Of a stretch of DNA of 9,478 bases, positions 1-6,929 are shown piece by piece. A program made the translations under genes and the position numbers. A model generated the notes under the pieces. That model did no database searches. It was not told the DNA's origin and saw only the letters and a list, made by a program, of their open reading frames with translations. The stretch is from Actinomycetes bacterium (GTDB taxonomy: Bacteria > Actinomycetota > Acidimicrobiia > Acidimicrobiales > Palsa-688). Each line of letters opens with the position of its first letter. Position 1 is the first letter of the stretch. The stretch covers positions 1 to 9,478 of the forward strand of contig JAKAZH010000058.1 of assembly GCA_021815935.1 (NCBI GenBank). Direction: 5' to 3'.

Positions 1-1
1 C

Positions 2-754
2 CTGGCAGGCGCCAATGAGGTGGCGGCACGCGAGGATCCCGACGAGGCTCTCGCGGCTACGACAGCTGTCGCCCGGGCGGTTGGGGAGGCATGCCGGCGC
101 CAAGGGGTCCAGCGGCTCGTCTACGTGTCGACCGTCCACGTGTACGGGTCGGAGCTCGCGCCAGGAAATACAGTCACCGAGGATGTCATTCCGGCACCGA
201 GGTCGGCGTATTCGATCGCCCGGCTCGCCTGCGAGCACATCCTCGCTTCTGAGATCGGCGACGATCGCCTCGCAGTGCTGCGTCTCAGCAACGCCGTCGG
301 TGCGCCAGCCGATATATCCGTTCGGCGGTGGACTCTCCTCGCAAACGACCTTTGCCTTCGGGCGGCTCGGGGCCGTCCGCTGGAGTTGAGGACACCCGAC
401 CAGCAACGCGACTTCGTTGCCATGACCGACGTCGCCCGGATCGTGCTGGCAGCGTGCGACCCGGGACTGCTCGACGCCGGGACCTACAACCTGGCGTCAG
501 GTGAGACAATGACCGTCTACGAGTTCGCCCGCCTCGTAGCTGACCAATCCGACACCGAGGGGATGGGCCGCCCGCAGATCGTCCTGCCTCCAACAGTGAC
601 AGATATAGCGGCGTTTCACGATGACGCCGCCCGATACTGCATCGACGCAGGCCGTCTAGCCTCCTTCGGGCTCATTGCTTCGACCCCGCTTGCAGAAGCG
701 GTAGCGGAAACTCTACGACTGTGCCGCGAGACGGCGGGGAAGGACCGATTTTGA
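2..754 (+). CDS. NAD-dependent epimerase/dehydratase-like extended SDR, 5' truncated
   Basis: The reading frame is open from the window edge, so the true start and the N-terminal Rossmann glycine motif lie upstream; about 250 residues are visible. The part seen matches the second half of an extended short-chain dehydrogenase of the nucleotide-sugar type: the strand YVSTVHVYG, corresponding to the SDR catalytic Ser/Thr region, then the active-site Tyr in YSIARLACEH, then the substrate-binding portion with RDFVAMTDVARIVLAA and a YNLASGETMTVYEFA segment typical of sugar epimerases and dehydratases. Such enzymes oxidise, reduce or epimerise NDP-sugars in the cytoplasm. Oddly, the YxxxK catalytic lysine is an arginine (codon 221-223, CGG). 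It overlaps the next gene by four bases and probably serves the same CDP-sugar pathway. The exact substrate cannot be read; a 4-ketoreductase, 4-epimerase or dehydratase all remain possible. Confidence 0.85.
   Translation: MAGANEVAAREDPDEALAATTAVARAVGEACRRQGVQRLVYVSTVHVYGSELAPGNTVTEDVIPAPRSAYSIARLACEHILASEIGDDRLAVLRLSNAVGAPADISVRRWTLLANDLCLRAARGRPLELRTPDQQRDFVAMTDVARIVLAACDPGLLDAGTYNLASGETMTVYEFARLVADQSDTEGMGRPQIVLPPTVTDIAAFHDDAARYCIDAGRLASFGLIASTPLAEAVAETLRLCRETAGKDRF
736..744 (+). promoter_or_regulatory. Shine-Dalgarno GGGGAAGGA selecting a TTG start
   Basis: A purine-rich GGGGAAGGA lies inside the end of the SDR gene, six bases before TTG 751. It favours TTG 751 over the in-frame GTG at 721 as start of the RmlC-like gene. 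The TTG shares bases with the upstream TGA in a TTGA overlap, the usual arrangement for translational coupling. Confidence 0.65.
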
Positions 755-1206
755 GTCAAATTGAAGGCGTTGTGGTGACACCCCTCCGGCGGATACCCGA
801 CGAAAGGGGATCGATCCTGCACATGATGCGCGACGACAGCCCACTGTTCGAGCGTTTCGGTGAGATCTACTTCTCAATGGTATACCCCGGCGTGGTCAAA
901 GGATGGCACCGCCACAAGGAGATGACACTCAACTACGCAGTACCGGTCGGCATGATCAAACTCGTCTGCTTCGACGACCGCCCCGATTCACCAAGCCGCG
1001 GCATACTCGCGGAGTACCACATAGGCGAGCTCAACTACTGCCTCGTCACCGTCCCGCCGATGGTCTGGAACGGTTTCAAAGGCGAAGGTGTGGCAACTGC
1101 GCTCGTGGCGAACTTGGCGTCGGTGCATCACTCCACCGACGAGATAGAACGCCTGGACCCAGCGAGTGACCTTATCGGGTACGACTGGTCGCTGCGCCAT
1201 GGCTGA
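751..1206 (+). CDS. RmlC-like cupin, dTDP-4-dehydrorhamnose 3,5-epimerase family
   Basis: This predicted 151-residue protein resembles the RmlC epimerase family, cupin-fold cytoplasmic enzymes that epimerise C3 and/or C5 of 4-keto-6-deoxy NDP-sugars. Visible hallmarks are the opening GVVVTPLRRIPDERGSI, the strand GEIYFSMVYPGVVKGWHRH with His53 and His55 where RmlC carries its active-site RGLH histidine, the IKLVCFDDR strand, and VPPMVWNGFKGEG in place of the family's later P-x-G-F/H-G-F region. It is shorter than classical RmlC (about 180 residues) and diverges at motif positions, so a relative acting on another nucleotide sugar is likely. TTG 751 is chosen from its Shine-Dalgarno and the 4-base overlap with the SDR stop; GTG 721 is the alternative. 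It overlaps rfbF by eight bases. The neighbouring cytidylyltransferase suggests a CDP-linked rather than dTDP-linked substrate, which is inference. Confidence 0.8.
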   Translation: MSQIEGVVVTPLRRIPDERGSILHMMRDDSPLFERFGEIYFSMVYPGVVKGWHRHKEMTLNYAVPVGMIKLVCFDDRPDSPSRGILAEYHIGELNYCLVTVPPMVWNGFKGEGVATALVANLASVHHSTDEIERLDPASDLIGYDWSLRHG

Positions 1207-1996
1207 GAGCCCCATCCCTACGATCATCCTATGCGGCGGGCGCGGGACGAGGATGTCCGGCTACGACCCGAACGTACCCAAGCCGATGGTTCCGATCGGC
1301 GGCCGTCCGATCCTCTGGCACATAATGAGCGTCTACTCGGCGTACGGCTACAACGACTTCTCGCTTGCCCTTGGCTGGCTCGGCGACATCATCCGACGCT
1401 ACGTGGTCAACTTCATGGCGCTCAACCACGACTTCACCGTGGACCTGTCGCGTCCTGACAGCATCGAGATCCTCGGGCCACGAGGCCGATATGACTGGCG
1501 GATCACATGCCGGGAGACCGGCTGGGACACCCTGACGGGCACAAGGGTCGCGCGCGTCGCCCGCCAACTCGGCGCAAAGCGCTTCATGGTCACCTACGGT
1601 GACAGTATCGGCAACATCGACGTTAACGCCCTCGTCGAGCACCACGTGCGCTACGGGCGTCTCGCCACGGTGACGGCGGTGAGACCGCCGAGCCGCTTCG
1701 GGGAGCTGATCCTCGGCGAGGCCGCTGCAGTGTCCGCGTTTGAGGAGAAGCCCCTCACGAGCTCCGGCGCCATCAACGGCGGGTTCATGGTCTTCGAGGC
1801 GGAAGCTCTCGACCTGTTCCCAAGCGAAGGCGAGTTCATGCTCGAACGTGAGCCGTTGAGCGCCCTCGCCGAGGCCGGTCAGCTAAGCGCCTACGTGCAC
1901 GACGGCTTCTGGCAACCGATGGACACACCTCGCGAGCGCGACCTGCTCGAAGAGCTCTGGGTTTCCGGTGACCCACCATGGCGCGTCTGGTCTTGA
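1199..1996 (+). CDS. rfbF: Glucose-1-phosphate cytidylyltransferase (RfbF type)
   Basis: This enzyme transfers CMP from CTP to glucose-1-phosphate, giving CDP-glucose and pyrophosphate, the entry step to CDP-linked deoxysugars. The 265-residue protein follows the RfbF pattern throughout: the nucleotide-binding loop LCGGRGTRM (11-19) followed by KPM (28-30), GGRPILWHIM (34-43), the metal-binding Asp135 in TYGDS, RFGELIL, an EEKP segment, the substrate loop GAINGGFMVF, the EREPL segment, and FWQPMDT (237-243) near the end. Length is normal for the family (about 257). GDS replaces the commoner GDG. ATG 1199 aligns the nucleotide loop at the expected distance from the N terminus and overlaps the previous gene by eight bases; no strong Shine-Dalgarno is seen, consistent with coupled translation. 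The CDP-glucose 4,6-dehydratase normally next in the pathway (rfbG/ddhB) is not in the window. Confidence 0.92.
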   Translation: MAESPIPTIILCGGRGTRMSGYDPNVPKPMVPIGGRPILWHIMSVYSAYGYNDFSLALGWLGDIIRRYVVNFMALNHDFTVDLSRPDSIEILGPRGRYDWRITCRETGWDTLTGTRVARVARQLGAKRFMVTYGDSIGNIDVNALVEHHVRYGRLATVTAVRPPSRFGELILGEAAAVSAFEEKPLTSSGAINGGFMVFEAEALDLFPSEGEFMLEREPLSALAEAGQLSAYVHDGFWQPMDTPRERDLLEELWVSGDPPWRVWS

Positions 1997-2010
1997 AATG
2001 ACCCGGGTCG

Positions 2011-2027
2011 AGGTGGCGGCACCTTTT
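2011..2027 (+). terminator. Weak intrinsic terminator after rfbF
   Basis: A 5-bp stem AGGTG/CACCT (2011-2015 with 2020-2024) closes a GCGG loop and runs into a short T-run (2024-2027), 15 bases after the rfbF stop. The perfect palindrome GACCCGGGTC (2000-2009) lies just before it. The stem is short, so termination may be partial or need Rho. Confidence 0.4.
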
Positions 2028-2036
2028 CCCCCTACT

Positions 2037-2050
2037 GCTCGGAATCGAGC
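2037..2050. other. Small hairpin between convergent genes
   Basis: GCTCG (2037-2041) and CGAGC (2046-2050) form a 5-bp stem with a GAAT loop in the 63-base gap between convergent rfbF and the deacetylase. Read on the - strand it is followed by a purine-rich stretch, not a T-run, so a role as terminator for the deacetylase is doubtful. Confidence 0.25.
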
Positions 2051-2059
2051 TTGTCGTCG

Positions 2060-3160
2060 TCAAGCGGCGAGCCACGAAAGGAGCCGTCCCTCGAATTGCG
2101 GTCCGTTCCAGTCGTGCACGGGCCGGCGCGGAACGAGGTAGCGACCGGTGCCCGGAGCCACCGGATCGTCGAAGGTGGTGCATGCGAGAGCGAACCCGGC
2201 TCGGCGCACAGCACGCGTCACGCCCCGGCCGAACGAGATCCGGGTGCCGAACGGGTAGGCGAAGTCGGCGATCGGGCGGCCGGTGATGGACTCGAGGTCG
2301 GCCTTGCTGCCGGCAATCTCGTGGTCCAACTCCGTGTCGTCGAGTGCCGACAGCCAGGCGTGGTTTCTCGTGTGCGACCCTACAGTAAAGATGTCAGTCG
2401 CTGCCATTGCACGTACCTCCAGTTCGCTCAACATTCGGCGACAGCCCGTCGATACGTCGCCGCCGAAGTGGTCTTCGAGCTGCTTCATCGCCTCGGCTGT
2501 GGCCGACGGGTGCAGTGGTGTGAGCAGGTCGTGTACGGCCATCATCGCCTCGGTGGACCTTCCGCCTCTCGGGGTGCCGACGCTGAGGGCGTTCCCGGCG
2601 ACGTCAAGCTCGATCAGGTCAGCGCGAGGTTCACCGAGACGGAACAATTCCTCCAGTCGCAGCGGCCAGAGAGGCCGCTGCGATCCGATTGCGCCTGAGG
2701 TCACAAAGACGGTGGCCGGCATAGACGCCGCCTCAAGGATCGGCCCGCCGGCGAGAAGGTTGTCAGCGTAACCGTCGTCGAAGGTGACAGCCACTCGTGG
2801 CCGTTGCCCCCGCTTTAGTACTTCGGCGAGCGTCACCGGCTCGGCGTGGCGTTTTACTATCCGCATGTGCTCCTCGAAGCGCTGCGGGCCGACACTCAGG
2901 CGAAATGGGTCGTTGAGGTCCTCTGCGACGCGGTGGTAGAGGAGGACGACTACCGAGTCGCCCCGCACGGATCGCCGCGAAACGCCAGGCATTTCGGCGT
3001 GCTCCCCGCCGGGGCGTTCGCTGTAAGCGAGCTCGGCGTGCGGAGGGGTCTCGTCGGTCCTCGCGGTGCGCAACAGGCCGCGGACACGGGCCTCCAAGGG
3101 TTCCGGGAGACGGCGCAACAAAGGGAGCAGGCGTCGTCTGGCTTCGTAGTTCGCGTTCAT
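2060..3160 (-). CDS. Polysaccharide deacetylase, NodB/CE4 family
   Basis: CE4 deacetylases remove N- or O-acetyl groups from polysaccharides or their precursors using a metal held by Asp-His-His. In this 366-residue protein the NodB domain spans about 70-335: LLYHRV (73-78), motif 1 TFDDGY (126-131, Asp129 as metal ligand), motif 2 SHTRNH (262-267, His263 and His267), and motif 3 YPFG (302-305). The triad is complete, so the enzyme should be active. The first 65 residues are basic and arginine-rich, with no hydrophobic signal peptide or membrane segment, so secretion is not supported and action on a cytoplasmic lipid-linked or nucleotide-linked glycan is possible. ATG 3160 has only a modest GGA five or so bases upstream. 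It converges on the CDP-sugar operon, which suggests a shared surface-glycan locus; the true substrate is unknown. Confidence 0.88.
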   Translation of the reverse strand: MNANYEARRRLLPLLRRLPEPLEARVRGLLRTARTDETPPHAELAYSERPGGEHAEMPGVSRRSVRGDSVVVLLYHRVAEDLNDPFRLSVGPQRFEEHMRIVKRHAEPVTLAEVLKRGQRPRVAVTFDDGYADNLLAGGPILEAASMPATVFVTSGAIGSQRPLWPLRLEELFRLGEPRADLIELDVAGNALSVGTPRGGRSTEAMMAVHDLLTPLHPSATAEAMKQLEDHFGGDVSTGCRRMLSELEVRAMAATDIFTVGSHTRNHAWLSALDDTELDHEIAGSKADLESITGRPIADFAYPFGTRISFGRGVTRAVRRAGFALACTTFDDPVAPGTGRYLVPRRPVHDWNGPQFEGRLLSWLAA

Positions 3161-3258
3161 TCACGTCCAGCCGAGCGCTCGTTATGCGCCTCGCTGCACT
3201 GCTCCCTGCCCGCAGCCCCACGTCGAGCATTCCGACCGCGTCGCCCTTCAGAAGCACC

Positions 3259-3277
3259 ATTCATCTAGACGATGAAT
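3259..3277. repeat. AT-rich inverted repeat upstream of the deacetylase gene
   Basis: ATTCATC (3259-3265) and GATGAAT (3271-3277) are perfect 7-bp inverted arms around TAGAC. The element stands out as AT-rich in a GC-rich gap and lies about 100 bases upstream of the deacetylase start. It overlaps the -10-like hexamer described separately, as an operator would. A hairpin in the leader RNA is less likely, since transcription would begin near its edge. Confidence 0.45.
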
Positions 3278-3290
3278 TTCGTCCGCTCAA
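3262..3290 (-). promoter_or_regulatory. Possible promoter for the deacetylase gene
   Basis: On the - strand TTGAGC (3290-3285, four of six matches to TTGACA) is separated by 17 bases from TAGATG (3267-3262). Transcription would start near 3255 and give a leader of about 95 bases. The -10 is imperfect because it lacks the final T. The rest of the 272-base gap 3161-3432 shows no convincing gene. Confidence 0.28.
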
Positions 3291-3432
3291 GGCCCTGACT
3301 TGAGCCTCTGACCTCCTGGCTTCGACCGGAGCGCAGTTTGGCGCAGAACCCGAAGCTCGCGCCGCGCTTGTGGTGGGCGCACAGGCGGGGCTACCACCGA
3401 ACTGGAGGGGACTGGTCGGAGCTAGCAGCGAG

Positions 3433-4857
<1,425 letters not shown>

Positions 4858-4859
4858 TC

Positions 4860-4865
4860 ACACTA
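4860..4865 (-). promoter_or_regulatory. Possible argG -10 box (TAGTGT) for a leaderless transcript
   Basis: TAGTGT on the - strand ends eight bases before the argG ATG, so transcription could begin at or next to the start codon. This would fit the lack of a good Shine-Dalgarno. No clear -35 is present, so the call is weak. Confidence 0.22.
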
Positions 4866-4966
4866 CTGGGGTGCGGTGCGGGCAATCCCGGAGTAGCCGG
4901 TGCAGGGTGCGGGCGGCAGGGCGTCGGAGGCCCACTGTGGCGACGGGGCTGATGAGTCGGCGGCAT

Positions 4967-5009
4967 CTGTGCGTGTAACTGCACGAAACCGGTGCAGTTT
5001 CACGCACAG
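4967..5009. repeat. 43-bp near-perfect inverted repeat upstream of argG
   Basis: The left arm CTGTGCGTG-T-AACTGCAC (4967-4984) and right arm GTGCAGTT-T-CACGCACAG (4992-5009) are complementary over 17 of 18 positions, with one T/T mismatch and a 7-base spacer. Four GTGC/GCAC blocks recur every 11-12 bases, as if four protein subunits could bind one face of the helix. It lies 50 bases after the kinase stop and about 115 bases before argG. On the - strand no T-run follows, so it is not a classical terminator for the kinase. It could be an operator (an ArgR-type double site is one candidate, but the match to known ARG boxes is loose), an RNA hairpin in a kinase-argG transcript, or a Rho-independent stop lacking its T-run. 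CCGGTGCAG recurs at 4897-4905. Confidence 0.8.
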
Positions 5010-5058
5010 TCTTTCGATGCGATGAGCGCCGGAGCGGATTGGGGGCGGGCATGCAAGC

Positions 5059-6582
5059 TCATGAGCTGGATCCCGTCGGCACGTTCTCGGAAAGGGCATC
5101 GAACAGCGCGGCGGTCCTTTCCCGAATCCTGCCGAAGGAGCTGACCAGCGAGAGGTCGACACCCTCCGGCTGATGTGTGTTGTGGGGCTCGGCGTCCAGA
5201 GCGGCCGTTGCGTCGCTCAAACTCTCCGAGCGTCCTACGGCGACCAGGCCGATCGCCGCAGCCCCGAGCGCGGTTCCTTCAGCGTCTGCGGATACCGTCA
5301 TCGGCCGTTCGAGCGCTGCGGCCATGAGATTTCTCCACAGCGGCGAGCGGAACGCCCCTCCAGTTGCACGTACCGACGTCACCGGGTGATGGGCGTCGAC
5401 TCGATCGAGAAGGAGGCGCATCTGCAGGCATACGCCTTCCATCGCGGCCCTGCGCATGTGCGTCTCGTTGTGGTGGTGTCGCAACCCGACGAATGCGCCG
5501 GCGAGGTCCGGGTTCCATAGCGGTGCCCGCTCTGCGAGCAGGAACGGGAGCATAACTACGCCGTCGCTGTCGGCTGCCACTCCTTGTGTCGGGACAGTGG
5601 TGGGATCGCCGAGGGTGTCGGTTGTGGTGCCGGGTGCGAGGGTCCTTGCTGCCCAGCGCAGGACCTCGGCGCCGTTGGAGATCGCGCCACCCGCGACCCA
5701 CAGCGGCTCGACGAGCGCATAGCAGAAGACTCTGCCTAGGCGGTCCGGGCAGGGTCCGTGGGTAACCACCCGTATCGCACCGCTGGTGCCGAGCGACATT
5801 CCCGCGATTCCTACGTCAACGGCGCCCGCTCCGAGGTTGGCAAGTGGGCCGTCAGCGGCGCCGACAGCGACAGGTGTGCCTGTTGGTACGCCGAGCGAGG
5901 CGGCGAGTTGGCCGTCGCTACGAAGGGGCAGCACCGCAGTGGTCGACAGTACCTCTGGGAGTCGTCCCAGGTCGATCCCGCAGGCCGCCATAGCTACTGG
6001 GCTCCAGGTCCGGGTGGTCACGTCGAGGAGTCCAGTGCCAGAAGCGGAGGAGGTCTCGGTTGCGAGAGTCCCGGTCAGCCAGTAGATCAGGTAGTCCTTG
6101 AGCCCGACCCACCAGCGCGCCGCCGAGAAGGTTGCGGGGTCATTGCGCCGGAACCATTCGAGCTTCACGAGCGGCGTCATCGGATGGACCGGGGTGCCTG
6201 TTACCTGCTGGAGGTCAAACGCTGCTGGGTCACAGGCCAGCTCGCGTGCTTCAGCGCCTGCGCGCTCGTCAGCCCACGTGACCAGCGGAGTAATAGGCCG
6301 ACACTTGTCGTCGAGCGCGATGAGCCCGTGCATCGCCGCGCTCAGCGACATTGCCACGACGTACGACCCGCGAGCGGCGCCGAGGCATTCGCAAAGGGCT
6401 GCGTGGGCCCCAGCGAGTATCACAGCGGGATCTTGCACATGCTGGCCGGCGGCCGGTCGTATCAGAGGGTACTCGCGGATCGCTATGGTTCGCCGACGGT
6501 CGGCGAGGTCGAAGGCGACCGCCTTGACCCCGGTGGTCCCGACGTCGAGTCCGACGATCACCTCGCCCGTACGGTTGGTCAC
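5059..6582 (-). CDS. gntK: FGGY-family sugar kinase, gluconokinase-like
   Basis: FGGY kinases phosphorylate sugars with ATP; gluconokinase makes 6-phosphogluconate for the pentose phosphate or Entner-Doudoroff route. In the predicted 507-residue protein, numbered from GTG 6582, the phosphate loop GLDVGTTG is at 11-18, SAAMHGLI at 81-88, TGTPVHPMTPLVK at 128-140, and the catalytic Asp244 in GAADG, with GTSG at 265-268. MHGLI and TGTPVHPM-PLVK are what I recall of GntK-type enzymes such as that of Bacillus; xylulokinases, often assigned to such genes by default, differ there. Length is normal. GTG 6582 is chosen because AGGA (6592-6589) sits six bases before it; TTG 6597, five codons upstream, is the alternative and has a worse ribosome site. 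No gluconate permease or regulator is nearby, so the sugar remains to be shown. Confidence 0.85.
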   Translation of the reverse strand: MTNRTGEVIVGLDVGTTGVKAVAFDLADRRRTIAIREYPLIRPAAGQHVQDPAVILAGAHAALCECLGAARGSYVVAMSLSAAMHGLIALDDKCRPITPLVTWADERAGAEARELACDPAAFDLQQVTGTPVHPMTPLVKLEWFRRNDPATFSAARWWVGLKDYLIYWLTGTLATETSSASGTGLLDVTTRTWSPVAMAACGIDLGRLPEVLSTTAVLPLRSDGQLAASLGVPTGTPVAVGAADGPLANLGAGAVDVGIAGMSLGTSGAIRVVTHGPCPDRLGRVFCYALVEPLWVAGGAISNGAEVLRWAARTLAPGTTTDTLGDPTTVPTQGVAADSDGVVMLPFLLAERAPLWNPDLAGAFVGLRHHHNETHMRRAAMEGVCLQMRLLLDRVDAHHPVTSVRATGGAFRSPLWRNLMAAALERPMTVSADAEGTALGAAAIGLVAVGRSESLSDATAALDAEPHNTHQPEGVDLSLVSSFGRIRERTAALFDALSENVPTGSSS

Positions 6583-6721
6583 TCGATATCCTGGCAAGTC
6601 GGGTTCCCGGCCCTCAGATGACCTCGTTGCCTATGTGTTCCGCCACCTGGCCTGGACTTAGACATGACAACGACCACTCTACGAGCGACGCGGACCAGGC
6701 AACGGCCGCCGCTCTTCTACG

Positions 6722-6727
6722 TATAGT
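6722..6727 (+). promoter_or_regulatory. -10 box TATAGT for a leaderless transcript
   Basis: TATAGT matches the -10 consensus at five of six positions and ends seven bases before GTG 6735, so transcription would begin at that GTG. This is the classical arrangement of actinobacterial leaderless genes. No recognisable -35 lies at the normal distance. It sits in the roughly 150-base divergent gap between the kinase and the methyltransferase region; the kinase promoter must lie in the same gap, but I could not place it convincingly. Confidence 0.5.
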
Positions 6728-6734
6728 TGATGTC

Positions 6735-6929
6735 GTGACCGTCGACCAGTCGCTCAACCTGCAACCGCCGGTTCGTGGGGGTCTCCCGGTTCGTGGAGGC
6801 GTAGCGGTTCGTGGTGCACCGCTGCTTCGTGGAGGTGTAGCGGTTCGTGGAGCTCTGCCGACTCGCCAAGGCCGGGCCGAATCCCCGCGACCGTCCGGCC
6901 TTCTTCGCGTCACCGGATCTTCCGGTTGA
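6735..6929 (+). CDS. Small VRGG-repeat reading frame, possibly leaderless, coupled to the methyltransferase
   Basis: This frame encodes 64 residues beginning VTVDQSLNLQPP, followed by hexapeptides PVRGGL, PVRGGV, AVRGAP, LLRGGV, AVRGAL and the degenerate PTRQGR, then a basic tail. I recognise no family. It contains many arginines and glycines and almost no acidic residues, recalling RGG-type nucleic-acid-binding tails, but this is only a composition argument. Two things support translation: a TATAGT box exactly seven bases before the GTG, and a TGA (6927-6929) overlapping the methyltransferase TTG (6926-6928) as TTGA. There is no Shine-Dalgarno, in line with a leaderless mRNA. It may be a regulatory leader peptide that brings ribosomes to the methyltransferase start rather than a stable protein. 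Conversely it could be an untranslated repeat that happens to be open. Confidence 0.4.
   Translation: MTVDQSLNLQPPVRGGLPVRGGVAVRGAPLLRGGVAVRGALPTRQGRAESPRPSGLLRVTGSSG
6769..6858 (+). repeat. Five tandem copies of an 18-bp repeat
   Basis: Units begin at 6769, 6787, 6805, 6823 and 6841, with consensus near CGGTTCGTGGAGGNGTAG; the core TTCGTGG is unchanged in all five. A decayed sixth unit may follow at 6859. Units 2 and 4 are the most alike. The period equals six codons, so gain or loss of copies keeps every frame. The array lies between the presumed promoter and the methyltransferase start, so it would be part of its transcript. Confidence 0.9.

Noticed and set aside
2051..2698. 215-codon + strand reading frame opposite the deacetylase
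   Set aside because: It lies wholly antisense to the NodB motifs and has no recognisable domain; long antisense frames are expected in GC-rich DNA.
2763..3260. 165-codon - strand frame beginning at the AT-rich palindrome
   Set aside because: It runs in another frame through the deacetylase N-terminal half; its arginine-rich product looks like a frame shadow and gives no better N terminus for the deacetylase.
4967..5009. Ordinary intrinsic terminator of the kinase gene
   Set aside because: On the - strand the stem is followed by AGATGCCGCC, not a T-run. The T-rich TCTTTCG lies on the + side, where no upstream gene needs it.
5059..6582. Xylulokinase (xylB) as the name for the FGGY kinase
   Set aside because: The MHGLI and TGTPVHPMTPLVK motifs fit gluconokinases better, and no xylose isomerase is near; xylulokinase remains only a fallback.
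5758..6621. 287-codon + strand reading frame opposite the FGGY kinase
   Set aside because: It is antisense to conserved kinase motifs and its product resembles no family.
6769..6858. CRISPR array
   Set aside because: The 18-bp units are contiguous with no unique spacers and no cas genes are near.
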